Positions 1-17,474 of a DNA stretch of 64,000 nucleotides are shown here, piece by piece. Position numbers and translations under genes: made by a program. The notes beneath the pieces were generated by a model. That model was not told the origin of the DNA and made no database searches. It saw only the letters and a program-made list of their open reading frames with translations. How positions within the stretch are numbered: the stretch's first letter is position 1; the number at the start of each line of letters is the position of its first letter. The stretch is from Rhododendron vialii (Eukaryota > Streptophyta > Magnoliopsida > Ericales > Ericaceae). The stretch covers positions 1,632,001 to 1,696,000 of the forward strand of contig NC_080569.1 of assembly GCF_030253575.1 (NCBI RefSeq), in the 5' to 3' direction.

Positions 1-2
1 AA

Positions 3-206
3 ATGGATTTTTTCATAGATATGGAGAAGATGTGTACAGAGATTGAGTTGATCAATCGGCGACGAATTGAGAGGGGGCTGCAACCCGAAACGTCGAATGA
101 GTTGGTGGGCGCTAAGTGTTTCGTTGTGCGCCAAGGAGTGGGTGCTGAGTGTTTCGTTGTGCGCCAAGGAGTGGGTTCTGAGAGAGAGAGAGAGAGAGAG
201 AGAGAG
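3..206 (+). other. Open frame at left edge, possible gene tail
   Basis: A frame open from the window edge encodes a charged stretch (MDFFIDMEKMCTEIELINRR and onward) and then an 11-residue unit, GAxCFVVRQGV, given by a 33-bp tandem repeat at about 105-137, 138-170 and a partial third copy. It runs into an AG tract and stops after 206. I do not recognise a family. It may be the last exon of a gene lying to the left, or chance coding in repeat DNA. Confidence 0.25.
181..206. repeat. (AG)13 microsatellite
   Basis: Uninterrupted AG dinucleotide tract directly after the 33-bp tandem repeat. Confidence 0.95.
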
Positions 207-1041
207 TAACTATTGAGGGAGAGAGGAAGACAGAAACGACTGTAACCTATTGAAAACAGGTTGAAACGGGTTGAGACTTGTTAACAGGTTGGAATCAATG
301 ATTCAATCCAACAACTGTAACCTATTGGAATTTCGATCTGACGGCTAAGGAAGTGCTTTTGTTTGTATGGGTAAACAAAAATCACTTTTATAATATAGAA
401 GATTGGCAACAAAAAAAGAAAAAGAAAACATTATTGTAGGTCTACAGTGTGAATGGAAAAATTAAAAGGCAATCACAATTTGAAAACCAAATTGTCGTGC
501 ATGTTATTGTAGTCGTTAGTGTTGGCTAATAGATAAGATTCTCTTGTATCTGTCAAAGGAGAAATAACTAGACTATGATCTTAATTAGAGGCGATCGGAT
601 GGCTATAGAGGTGCTCGTGTTTGTATAGGTAGATAAAAACCGTTCTGTTTTATAGTACTCCTTTGTTCCTTAATTTTCATTGATCCCTTTTTGACGTGCA
701 TCTAATCAGCTCGATGAATATTGTAATCTTATGAATATTTTTCAAATGTTCTTTACCAATCAAAAGATCCCAATTAGCCCTTCTTGTAGATAAATGAAAT
801 CATGTACAGTAAATAATTTTTGAGATGTCCAAAACAAAAGAAATAGACAGATTACGGAAAAGAGAATGGCATGAAGCTCAATTATCTTTTCCTCCAAAGG
901 CTAGCTAAACCTCTTACTTATAGTAGTATTTTGTTATACAAATTTGTGCTAAATTTGGCACGGTGTCGATAGGTAAAATTTGAGGAGTTCTTCGCCTCTT
1001 CATCTTTTCCGAGCCACCTGCATATCACTTGTCATTTAGCA
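207..1041. other. Unassigned AT-rich spacer
   Basis: No open frame, RNA gene or clear repeat end was recognised here. The segment is AT-rich and has only scattered short duplications, such as TTGAAACGGGTTGAGACTTG-like phrases near 250-290. Confidence 0.5.
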
Positions 1042-1335
1042 TTTTTTTTTTTTTTTACCAGACAGAAAATGCAAATATTATATATAAAAAAACAGTACAA
1101 TAAAAGCGGACACTACCGGTCCGAAAATATAGAAACAACAAAACCAAAAAAGAAAAACCTCCTAGACACACGACATTGGAGCCGGACCCGTCGAACACAC
1201 TCGTGAAGAGGGGGATTGGTGAGGCCGCCGTTGAGAGGCCAAGTATGAACACAAAATAGACCCTCCTGGATGACCCGCCGCACCAACTCAAACTCATCCC
1301 GCCGCAGACTGAAGGCAGAAACCGCCACAATACAA
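1042..1335 (-). mobile_element. Retroposon 3' end with poly(A), probably LINE
   Basis: A run of 15 T at 1042-1056 is followed by a 280-bp GC-richer stretch. On the minus strand this reads as a 3' end finishing in a poly(A) tail. Short overlapping frames on this strand are arginine- and serine-rich and match no protein I know. The layout fits a 5'-truncated LINE 3' UTR. No target-site duplication could be fixed, so the class is an inference. Confidence 0.4.
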
Positions 1336-2064
1336 ATTTAGTGCAAGTGTTTATACTTAAAAATGTCTGGCCAATGGAAGGCTAATTTTTAAGCATGAGC
1401 TAAGGTAACTCCACAAATTCGAAACATAGCCTCGCGTTTGAATCTCCTGTAGTTCTACATTACCCTTTTAGTTGTAGATTCAAATGGATGGCGATGTCGT
1501 AGAAAAAGTTGTCTAATCTTCGTAATTAGTAAAGGCGTCAAAGCAATGCCCTCGCTTCCGAGGTATTTATGGTCCAAATAAGAACCCTTAAAAGAAGGTG
1601 AAACCCACAGAATAGCACACAACACAATGACTATATAGGACCAATCTCATGAGATTACTCTATGACAAGTATAACACGATGAACAAATAGAAGTAATCTT
1701 TGATGGGGAAAATCAAGAAAGACATATACAGCACTTTACTTGTAATGATGTAGAATAACATTGCTGATCCCAAAAGAAAAGTGAAGTTCGATCTTTCCAA
1801 ACTCTTATATGGTTTACACCCCAGTAGTGACATCCAACACTTGAGTCATACCCTGCCAATGCATCCCAATGATCAAGAGAAACATCAATTTCACATTACA
1901 TTGACAAATTTAGTCATAGTACGTCACAGTACCTGGAGATCGCAAAGACGCGCCATGGCATCTGTATTTCAGTTGTTAGTTGAATAGAAGGTGAGTGAAT
2001 CGAAGCCTCAACTATCCACTTATTGCCCTGTAACTAGAATAACTCATCCAGGAGCTCTAAGATA
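1336..2064. other. 3' flank of the release factor gene
   Basis: The segment lies downstream of the minus-strand release factor stop codon and probably holds its 3' UTR in the part nearest 2064. The small open frame at 1781-1987 has no recognisable protein content. No other feature was seen. Confidence 0.5.
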
Positions 2065-7726
<5,662 letters not shown>

Positions 7727-7832
7727 TAGGAGAGAGTCGTGACCTAAGCAGAGGCGGCTTCACGTGGAGTCATGAGTGTCCAACTGAAAAAAGTGCAATT
7801 TTGTTAGCTTTTTTTTTTTTAAAGAGGAATAT

Positions 7833-7993
7833 TACTTTCTTTTTTATTGATTAAAATGATATGAATTTCGCAAAAAAATGATGTCATGTTTACGTTTACC
7901 GTGCAATATATTTTTTGGTAAGCATAACATCACTTTATGGTAAGATCCACACCGTTTCAACCAATAAAAATGAAGGTACAATTGAACACCCTT
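7833..7993. mobile_element. MITE, family A copy 1
   Basis: Imperfect foldback whose arms contain TTTTTATTGATTAAAATG and, inverted, CAACCAATAAAAATGAAGG. The inner phrase GTGCAATATA...GTAAGATCCACAC is shared with 55313-55440, so the two are copies of one family. The exact ends are uncertain here. Confidence 0.55.
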
Positions 7994-8917
7994 AAAAAAT
8001 ATATATATTAATATCTTACTAGAATCATCAATCATGTGTTTGTTCGATTATGTTTGTAAAATATTTTTTATATAATGAGCGAAGAAAGATAGATAGAAAA
8101 AGTTATTGAAAAACATGCATATAGAAAAATGGATTTCTCAAATATGGAAACCAAACAAAATAACTTTATTTTATCCATTTTCTATATACCGGTCGTAATA
8201 ATCTTGAACTATATCCCTTTCTTATCTTCAAATTATTTTCATTGTGATTATGAGCTCTGGTTGAACTAATATGTTAAGTATTGGAATATGAATTACTCGG
8301 ATTGATAGGTTGTAATTGGGTTATGTGTGGAGTGTTCAATTATTTTTGGGTTAGTGTTTTATTATTTTTGAACTGGATCTAGTGGGGTAAGTATTATGCT
8401 ATGCATTCACTCTCCATGTTCATCACCGATAGTCTATTGAAGTAAATATGTTAATTTCGTATCCATGACATTAACTACATTAATTCCTTTTTTTCGTTGT
8501 AAAAACTCTGTTAACTTGAACAATATTATTTTCGAATTCTTGTTCACCATAAATTTTTTATAGAAATTTTTATCTAAAAAAAAAAAATTCCGCTCTAACC
8601 TATTCATCTCAATTTCTTTCAAAACGGTACCAGTAATTTAGGGGCCGTTCCGCTTTCCTTTTAAACCTTCTTTTTCAAAAAAAGGTCATTTCAAGCTCAA
8701 ATATAAAGAAAATTGGAAAAGATGTTTTTTATTTATTTTTGCACTATTTAAAATATCTCAATGAAATCGATCAAGTAAGATCCATACTAGTAGAAAAATT
8801 ATTTGCGTAAACACTTAATTTTTAAGCTTAAAATTATCTTCATTTTCAAAAAGTACTTTTTGAAAGAAACTGGACGAATCCTTAATACGTTAGCATAAAT
8901 AGTATGTAGTTTCTAAT

Positions 8918-9041
8918 GGGAAATGATATTGGCATTCCAAAAATTGATGCAGACATTTCAAAAAACAAAAGAAAATGACTTTGGAGTTATACTTATTTTG
9001 GAGTGCCTGCATCAATTTTTACAGTGCCAATATCATTTCCC
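8918..9041. mobile_element. hAT-like MITE with 8-bp TSD
   Basis: 124-bp foldback with near-identical arms of about 37 bp starting GGGAAATGATATTGGCA. It is flanked by an exact 8-bp direct repeat TTTCTAAT (8910-8917 and 9042-9049). An 8-bp target-site duplication fits hAT elements. No coding capacity. Confidence 0.75.
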
Positions 9042-9050
9042 TTTCTAATA

Positions 9051-9173
9051 GGATTGTGATTTTGGCACTTCAAAAGTTGATGAAAGAGCTCCAAAATTGA
9101 ATTATGTTGATACACAAATGACGTCATTTTAAAGCTCCTCCATCAATTTTTAAAGTGCTAAAATCAATTTCCC
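9051..9173. mobile_element. Second hAT-like MITE, adjoining the first
   Basis: 123-bp foldback related in arm sequence (about GGGAAATTGATTTTAGCAC inverted at the right end). It is flanked by an exact 8-bp repeat TTCTAATA (9043-9050 and 9174-9181) that overlaps the duplication of the neighbouring MITE. A shorter relative lies at about 11763-11855. Confidence 0.7.
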
Positions 9174-9304
9174 TTCTAATAAGTATATCAATTAGTTTCT
9201 TTCAATAGTATAATTAATTGTTGGAAATTGTAATGTTATTAGAAACTACCTATACAACTTTGGGGACTTCGGTTAGTTTAATGTAGGTTATACCGTTCAA
9301 CATT

Positions 9305-9800
9305 GGGGACTTCCTGCATACTAACGGCGCACGTAGCTGGAATCGACGGTGAAAATTCCAACGTTAAAGAACCTTCGATCGGAGCCGTTCGTTTTGTCAA
9401 GCGAATAACACGCGTCTTTCGGACAACAACGAATCAACGATGCTGCTTTCTCGTGCTCACGCTTTAAATGTCCTGCCCAAAAAACAAGTGTGCGCCCTCG
9501 CAGGGGGGCCCGCGGATTTATTGTTCGAGCGACACGTGCAGCTCCGTGATTGGTTCGTGGCCGGGGAAAGGCTGCATGCTTGTATCTGCTTTTTGCAGGA
9601 TACAGTAGTCTTTTTTCTTCGCATAATTGCGTGGGAAAAAAAAGCGGAATCCCCCTCGGTGTTTGGTCGAATTGCATCATGGCCAGTACTATTGTGCCTT
9701 GACAGAAGTACCCCCGAATTGTCGGGAAGGGTGCATTTACCGATTTTCCGCCGTTTCTTGACCATCAAGAAATCAATTGCATCGGTTTAAGGGCCAGCTC
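9305..9800. other. GC-rich patch with overlapping open frames
   Basis: Base composition rises sharply against the AT-rich surroundings, and frames of 100-120 codons are open on both strands. None shows a motif I recognise. High GC removes stop codons by chance, so coding is doubtful. It could be a promoter-like island or a captured gene fragment. Confidence 0.3.
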
Positions 9801-9899
9801 ATTAGTACAAGTACCAACCACTGCATGTTGTACTTCTTTGGCATCTCGCAAGCCAGTGGTCAATGAGACAAAACGATTTTTTAAATTTTAGAGCAGCGC

Positions 9900-10303
9900 T
9901 TTAGCCACCACACAAAAAATGCGGTGGCTGGTTACCGCACGCCGTGTAGGGTCCACTCTAAACTCCGTATGAATGATTTGAGCCGTTCAATCATTTTTAA
10001 AAAAAAAAATTGAGTGGGCATCGTGAAACATCAACTCGATCCGATGTGTATAGGTGCTCAAATCAAGTTTCTCATATTTGAAAAATCGGAAAAAATGGAA
10101 AGATTGGTTGTCTAGTGTACATAAAGATGAGAAGCTTGATCCAAGCACCTATACATATCGGATCGAGCTGATGTTCCACGATGCCCACTTGATTTTTTTT
10201 TTTGAAAATTATTGAACGGCTCGGATCAAACGTGTGGGGCCCGGAATGAGCCCCACACGGTGTGCGCTGGCCGATCCGCGCATTTTGGTGCGGTGGTTGT
10301 AGA
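9900..10303. mobile_element. Long foldback MITE, about 400 bp
   Basis: The two arms pair over most of their length. The outer part carries GCCACCACAC and its inverse; the inner part carries GAGTGGGCATCGTG and CTCGATCCGATGTGTATAGG, both repeated inverted in the right arm. It shares the phrases GAGCCGTTCA and TATAGGTGCT with the foldbacks at 12165 and 44911. No target duplication could be fixed. Confidence 0.7.
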
Positions 10304-11762
10304 CTTATGTATTCATTGGTTTCATTATCTGTACTTTTCACCATAAAATATGTATATTTATTATAGGATGTTATTACTGCGACGATTAGTTTTGTTAATG
10401 TTACGAAAAGTGAACTTTGTCTCTCAATTTTACCTTCAACTGACTCCATCTCATTGTTCTTATTCTCTCCCTGAATTAGTGTCTAATGGTGGCGAAGGAA
10501 AAGTCCATATTCTCTGTCCTCTTGCTCATTGCTGCCTGATCTTTTTTTAGATTTCGCCACCACCGGTTCCTAACATGACGACCTGTCACAAGAAGATTAA
10601 AAGAATCGAATGATGTGTTTGAGTCATGGATACACCCGCTACATCACTTCTGAGTTGTGATTCAAAGATCACCAATGGCACTATTGCTTGATTTTGAAGA
10701 ACAAATATGCGATGTTGCTAAATCAAGGATCCCAATGAGGTATGGGTTGATTCAAAGTTTACCGATGGGCAATGATTTGGTATTTTATGAAGAAATGTCC
10801 AAAGTCAAAAGGTACCAGACCAATTAGTGAGGGAGAGAGATCAAGAGATGAAAAGGCAATAAAGCAAAAAAGAAGGTTCACAGGTAGTCAACAATACCGT
10901 AAGAGAAGACTGGGAGTGGTGACAATTGGGGATAGAGTTTAAAGAAGACAAAGGGGAGAGAAAACATTTGCAACTCAAGGATAAAACAGTTGTACGTCTA
11001 TTAATGTCGTGAAACTAAATAATACACCAATGGCATTATCAATTATAACTTATTATTTATCCAACAATTTAGCAAATGTTGCAAATGTTATTTCATTTTA
11101 CTTTATTCCCCACAAGATTTTTATAAGCAACATGTTGCCTTAGCAATGAATGAATGACAAACTAAAACAAAAAAGGATATTCAAAGTAGTGCAATGAACA
11201 AGGCACCTTTAATAGCAACTATATTTTTGGACTTTTTATGCTTAAAAATACAGTCACTAACTCAACATCATTGTCTCTCTTTATGCAAGTGAGAGAGAAA
11301 ATGGAAAAGAACTAACATTAGTACTTCAATAAGTCATATTAGTTAACGAGCAATGCCAGAGACACATCCAATTTTATATCCTCTATCAGAAGTGATTGTG
11401 GGACCCCAACATTACTCAAACAATGTGGGTTCCAACATTACTTGTGAGAAATGATGTAAGAATTGATGTAAACTTGAATGTGTTCCAAGCATTTTTGTTA
11501 GTTAACTTTTAAATTTGTTAGAAATCATTTGACAAAACTATATATCATGTTAAGAACCCAAAATTAACGAGGAATGAGATTATATATTGCATTTTTTCTC
11601 TTCATCATTGGATCATTAACTCATATTATTTAAAACATATCAACAAGTTAACTTTATAAAAATCACTTAATTATAGATGTTTATGGATCAAACTATAAGC
11701 AGGTTCATGAGAATGCCATATAAGTTATGTCTACAAAAATGTTAGTAATTTTATGAATTATG

Positions 11763-11855
11763 TTGGAAATTGATTTTGATGCTCTCCAAATTGATTCTGA
11801 CACTCTATTTTGGGAGTATGGTTATCAATTTAAAGAGTGCCCAAAATCCCCACAT
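11763..11855. mobile_element. Short relative of the hAT-like MITEs
   Basis: About 93 bp. The left arm GGAAATTGATTTTGATGCTC and an inverted right arm ending in GCCCAAAATCCCC resemble the pair at 8918-9173. It is degenerate and no flanking duplication is clear. Confidence 0.4.
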
Positions 11856-12164
11856 TATGTTAATTGTAGTGTTTTAATTTTAGTTTTATGTCAAGATATT
11901 GGCAATCGATCGGACGAAAATTCTTAGAAACTTCTCTAGTATTTTCATTAAAGACAAATGCAAATTATTAAAGAAGGCCTAAATTTGACCAAAAAAATGT
12001 TATGGTACCTATCAATAATCCACTTATGAACCAATTCAATTCGAAGGGCTAGTTTGGTCCTGTCCTAATTTTGTTCTGCCCAGGTTGTCGGAGGGCTTTA
12101 ACTGTAATTCATGCTAAAACAACTGTCGGTTACGCGCATATGTCCGCGGTGCAAATTCATGAAG

Positions 12165-12543
12165 TCTACACATACAGCAGATCTGTGCATAGATTGTGCA
12201 CAGATTTTATTGTGGAGTCCACCACGGGTTCCACACAAATCATCCGAACCGTTCATTAAATGTAAAATATTTTTTCAAATGTCCCCGTAAAAAATAAGCT
12301 TAATCCAAGACCTATAGGTGCTCGATCCAACAATATAACTTTTCATTATCCGAAAATCTGAATGAAAAGTTAAATGGTTGGATGAAGCATCTATTGGTAT
12401 CGGATTGAGCTTATTTTTTACGGGGACCCTTGAAAAAATGTTTTACATTTAATGAACGGCTCGGATGATTTGTGTGAGACCCGTAGTGAGCCCCGTAACG
12501 AAATTTGTGCACAATCTGTGCACAGATCTGCTGTGTATGTAGC
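12165..12543. mobile_element. Foldback element with CTACA termini
   Basis: 379-bp foldback beginning CTACACATACAGCAGATCTG and ending with its near-exact inverse. Subterminal parts include CCGTTCATTAAATGTAAAAT and its inverse. A shorter copy of the same family lies at 44911-45198. It sits about 400 bp upstream of the CCCH start codon. Confidence 0.8.
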
Positions 12544-12646
12544 AGGACTCGTGGAAATTACTCAAGAGGGCTTTTTGTTCAATGTTTAACCTCTTTCTAC
12601 AGTTTGGCGGGTACACACACAAACAGAAAGTCAGGAGCTCCCGTTT

Positions 12647-12648
<2 letters not shown>

Positions 12649-12683
<35 letters not shown>
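12649..12683. repeat. (GA)n microsatellite in CCCH 5' leader
   Basis: GA dinucleotide tract about 270 bp upstream of the CCCH start codon, probably in the transcribed leader. Further short GAGA runs follow at 12780-12800. Confidence 0.9.
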
Positions 12684-12685
<2 letters not shown>

Positions 12686-12955
12686 AGAGTTTTAGAGCGA
12701 GAAACAAAAGCAAACGCTTTGAAAAACCGCAGATAGGGAGAGAGAAATTTAGAGAAACCGAACCAGAGAGGTACAGTCTAGAGAGAGAGACAGAGAGAGA
12801 AACCCCACTCTGCCTTTCCGTCCGATCAAATTCTCCGATCACATCTGAACAGTGTAGAGAGTCGTACAACACAGTTTTGTTTTTACCCGTTTTACCCTTT
12901 CTGTTTAGTAACTCCAAGTTGTACAGAAAACCACAACCCCAAAAAAAGTTTTCCA

Positions 12956-13907
12956 ATGGAACTGTACGGACGGAGCACGGCGAGGACCGGACCGCAGCCG
13001 GGTGAGTGGGCTCCGGCGACCGGGCCCGAATCGGGCCTAGAAGGTGCGTTTGTTTGTCCGGCATTTGAATTTCACTTCGTTGGGGTTTCGTTTCGTTGCT
13101 GTTGAGTTTAGGGTTTTGGCAATGCAAAGGGTTTGAGGTGGAGTCTTACTTTGTTTGTTTGGTAATTGTTTCGTGTGTAGAGTCTATGCGGCGGTTGGAG
13201 TTGTGGAACAGGGATTCTTTGTACCCAGAGCGACTCGGCCTGCCCGACTGTGCATTCTACATGCGAACCGGGATATGTGGATACGGTACCAAGTGCCGGT
13301 ATAATCACCCCCGTGATCGCAGCTCGGTAAGCTCTGGATTACGCTATCGATAATGCTATGGTGACCACATTTGGTAACAATGTTTTGGATAGTTGTACAT
13401 GGTGAGTTGTTTTGGTACATTGGTGGAAGGGTCCCACGTGTTGTGTTTCCTATCAATGCAGGAAAGACAACAGACAACTCACGAGGTGTCCTAAACATGG
13501 TCACCAAATGCGGCCACGGTAGAATTGCTCTTATGCTTTTTCTCCATCTTAGTTCTTTCGAATGCATGAGCATTACAATTGCTATGGCGTTATATACAAT
13601 TGTCCTTTTTATTCTGGGGTTGGTTTGGCTAATCGAATTCCATTATATATACATGTATGCAATGGTACTATGGTGATCACTTTGTACACTACATTTGGGT
13701 TTGGGTATCGTTCAAAATGTGACACATTTGTGATCCAATCACACCACTTAATCGGCTCACAAAACACAGAGGATTGGAATTTATGGTGCCACATCATATC
13801 ATACACAACTGTGGCGCACCACTGCATTGCAGATAGTTTTGTGCCATTTGGTTGTTTCTGATGTGTGAAAATAGCGAGGCAACAAGTAGGGAAAGAATTC
13901 CTGTTTA

Positions 13908-13958
<51 letters not shown>

Positions 13959-16900
13959 TCCCATGAGGGAGGCAGAGTAGACAGTTTGTTCTGTCTCTTT
14001 AAAAAATTGAGTCCATTAATATAAATATATGCAGCGTTTGGTTTTTAAGTTATTGGTTCAAATTTATTGTTAGGTTGGGGGAGCTGTAAGAATCGGAGGA
14101 GGGGAGTTTCCAGAGCGGCCGGGGGAGCCCGCATGCCAGGTACTGTATAGCTTGACTCACTAAGATAGTAAAGGTATATAAACCAGTGCAGGTTCATCTG
14201 AAGCCTGTTTAAGTTGCTTTCTTACACTGATTGTGTTGGATTTGCTCAATGTGAAGTATTACTTAAGGACCGGGACCTGTAAATTTGGTGCATCCTGCAA
14301 GTTCCATCATCCTAGAGATGCTGGTGTATCCATTAATGTGCTATCCAATAGCTTGGGATACCCGTTACGACCGGTACTAGTCCTCCTTTTCCAACCCTGA
14401 GTTATACTATATGTAGTTCATAGTTTGGGATATGCATAAGGCATTAGGAATGCTGAAGTTGCATCACTTGTATTTGTTGCATCAGGGTGAGAATGAATGC
14501 TCCTACTATTTGAAAACGGGGCAGTGCAAATTCGGTATGACCTGTAAATTCCATCATCCTCAACCAAGTGGCATGTCTATGCCATCGCCTGCACGTCCTT
14601 TTTATCCGACAGTGCAGTCTTCATCTATTCCTTCAAATGATCAATACGGGGGATCAATGACCAGCTATAGGACTGGAAGGCCTCCGCTACTGCCCGGCTC
14701 TTATCCACCGGGTGCTTATGGTCCTATGATGTTGCCCCCTGGAGTTGTTCCCATTCAAGGTTGGAGTACTTACTCGGTAGGTTACAGAAGAGTTCTTTCT
14801 ACTATTATGTTTGAAATAGATCAGATTTCTCGGCACTATCTGATATGGACTATGCATTCAGCTGATTTGGACCTACTCTGGGTTTTCATTTGGTGAACCC
14901 TGCTGAGTAGAACATCCATGTAAAAAAAAATACAGTCGATTGGATAGTAATGACACTTGCAGAACCATCCATTTTTTTCAAGCCAACTTCGACAAAATTA
15001 GGCAATTACCAATGTCCGATCAACTTAATTGTTGGCATAGATGTTCTAGTAGCGGCCCTCACCCTATAAATAGGTGCAGTCCCGATCAGAACTGCTGAGA
15101 CGCTTGATTCTTTGTAAACTGTAACTTTAGTGCTTATTGTAGTGTTCATCACTTGACACAGGGACCTGTAAGCCCTGTATTGTCCCCAGGTGCTCAACCA
15201 ACAGTTGGAGTAGGTTCTGTGTATGGAGTTACGCAGCTGTCCTCTTCTGCACCTGCATTTGCAGGACCATATCCATCCTTCACCTCTTCTGGTGGCCCTT
15301 CAAGTAGTGGTCAGAAGGAAAAATTGTTTCCAGAGAGGCCTGGGGAACCTGCCTGCCAATACTACTTGAAAACGGGGGATTGCAAATTTGGATCGTCTTG
15401 TAGGTATCATCATCCACCAGATTGGGTGATATCAAAGACAAATTGTGTCCTCAGCCCATTGGGTCTTCCTCTACGTCCGGTATGTTTTTGTACTCATCTG
15501 ATTGTTTTAAGTTTACTTCTCTGGTTTGATGTAAATGAGAAATATAGTGGTACTTGTTAGTTTGTTGATTTCGAGTCGCTCTTTGTAAGGTAATGTGTCA
15601 TTAACTTTCTTGGTACTTGACTGTTTCTTTTAACCCCTTTTGACTCACGCACGCAATTTCTTGGATTGCACATCAAACGTGACCCATTAAATGGACGACT
15701 TATCCTGGCGTGAAACTAATAATACAAACGGAGGAGGGCCAAGGAGCTTCTTTTACCAATTGTTTATAAGTGTTTGGCTTCAATATTTCAAGTTTGTCTA
15801 TGTGAAAAGAGCCATTTTCCTTGATGTATATACTATCTGATGAATCATTTTAGAAAATGATACTGCATTAGTTCGATTGAATTGCTATCATCTAGTCTTG
15901 CTCTTCGTACGCTTGATTGTAGTCCCAGACTCCCATGTATGCATGTCTTTGCAGTTCCAAAAAACCTAGAGACTATGTCACATGGAGTCTTCTAACTGTT
16001 GGAACTCTGTTTACATACATAAATTACTAAAGCAATCCATATGTTGATGTTGGAAAAGATGCCTTTGAATTCTTAATTATGGAATGTAAGGGTATGGATT
16101 AAATTACGTGGATATCGAGAAATGAGTTCCCAAAAAGCATAGGAAATATAATCACACTGAGATGGAATGTTGTGAGCGCGTGCTAATGAGTTTTATGAAA
16201 TGGCAAATAAGATGTGGCCCATGTGGGACATCCATCGGATTGATTAGTTATCTTCATGAAGGACAAATTACTCAACTAGTATGGAGGGATAATGTGCTGA
16301 ATGAAGGATGTAGGCAGGGGCAAAGGGAGCTACATGTTTTGGCCCCTCAGGATTTTTATCAATTCTAACGAAATTTCATCCAGAGTTCATTTTTTCACAG
16401 AATTGACTCCTCCCAAATATCCGTTTAGTCCTGCCATTCCCATCTCAGAAACTATAATTCCACCATCTGATGTGCAGGACAAAGGAAGGCTCACATGACT
16501 GAGTTTTCAGTTGTGAATTTTCTCATGAAATAACAAAGGCAGGAGCGTACTCCCAAAGGAGTGTACCAAATAAACCCTTTGTGGTTGGGATAGAGAAGCA
16601 AGTCAGTTGTTGTTTTGTGTAATGGTTGACTTGCTTTGCTTATTTGTTCACATGATCCTATTCATATCTGTTTTGTTTTCTTCTGTGATATGCGACATCA
16701 TATCATCAAGCAAACAGTGGCAACCTCATTTATCCGTCTGTTAATATGATCACATGTATATTGTTTCTTTTCTTCTGTAACATGACATCTTGTGGCTATT
16801 CTGTTTCAGAAGTACTTTGATTGCTTGAAATTGCAGTGATCTCTGATTAGATTCAGCGGTTTTAAGTTCCTTGCTTTTCTTCACCCCTTAGTTGTTGATA

Positions 16901-17474
16901 TTTTTTGGTGCTACAAGTGGATTTGCATGTAGTGAATTTGCTTCCAAGTGAAATTTATTTATGATCAAGAAAGATTGTACCAGTTCATTATATGTGCAAC
17001 AAATTATATATTTCTCGTCTCTTTTTGTCAGCAAATGGATTCATTTTTCAATTTTTAAGTTTCGGAAACAAGTGTTCCATCTCACTTTCTTTCAATGAAC
17101 AGGGGGTGCAACCTTGTGCTTTCTATATGCGAAATGGGTACTGCAAGTTTGGCCCCACATGCAAGTTCGATCATCCAATACGAACAGTAAGATATAGTCC
17201 ATCAGCTTCGTCTCTCACTGACATTCCAGTGGCTCCCTACATGGTGGGGTCTTCTCTTGCTACTCTGGCTCCATCATTTTCCTATGCAAGTTTGGATCCC
17301 CATTCAAGTAGAATACCTTCATCTGGAAACACTTTAAGTAGCTCGGCTGGTTTGATTTTTTCACAAACGGTGTCTGCACCATTTTCCAATGTTCAGCTGT
17401 CTGGTCAGAGTTCTAGCCCTTTAAGCCTTAGTATAAGCAACAGACAAGGTGATGAAGTTCGCCGTTCAAGCTGA
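12956..17474 (+). CDS. CCCH zinc finger protein, five fingers (ZFN type)
   Basis: Likely nuclear DNA/RNA-binding protein of the plant ZFN-like class (At2g47850 looks closest from memory). Seven exons give 465 aa: 12956-13043, 13181-13326, 14074-14139, 14257-14373, 14486-14776, 15162-15479, 17103-17474. Five C-X8-C-X5-C-X3-H fingers are complete: C53-C62-C68-H72, C99-C108-C114-H118, C144-C153-C159-H163, C301-C310-C316-H320 and C347-C356-C362-H366. Each of the later fingers follows the family context (YYLKTGxCKFG, CKFHHP); [10 protein letters not shown] precedes fingers 2 and 4. A 135-residue Pro/Ser/Gly-rich linker separates fingers 3 and 4. The start is chosen because MELYGR followed by GPESGLE fits the family N-terminus. 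Intron 3 splits finger 2. Intron 6 (1.6 kb) holds no recognised feature. Confidence 0.95.
13355..13522. mobile_element. Foldback MITE in CCCH intron 2
   Basis: The left arm CTATGGTGACCACATTTGG pairs with CCAAATGCGGCCACGGTAG at the right end, about 168 bp overall. It lies wholly within intron 2. Target duplication unclear. Confidence 0.5.
13911..13954. repeat. (TC)22 microsatellite in CCCH intron 2
   Basis: Uninterrupted TC dinucleotide tract of about 44 bp. Confidence 0.95.

Larger units (their letters stand above)
7727..12955. other. 5.2-kb intergenic spacer with several MITEs
   Basis: This lies between the divergent release factor and CCCH genes, so promoters for both should lie at its two ends. 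Apart from the MITEs and GC-rich patch listed separately, 8000-8910 and 10310-12160 are AT-rich with no recognisable coding sequence. The phrase GGGGCCGTTCCGC at 8641 recurs inverted near 26550 and may be a transposon terminus. Confidence 0.6.

Noticed and set aside
12505-13005. 166-codon open frame across the CCCH start region, and its antisense partner
   Set aside because: It runs through the GA tract in the wrong frame relative to the CCCH start; residues are RE repeats. It is an artefact of the leader.
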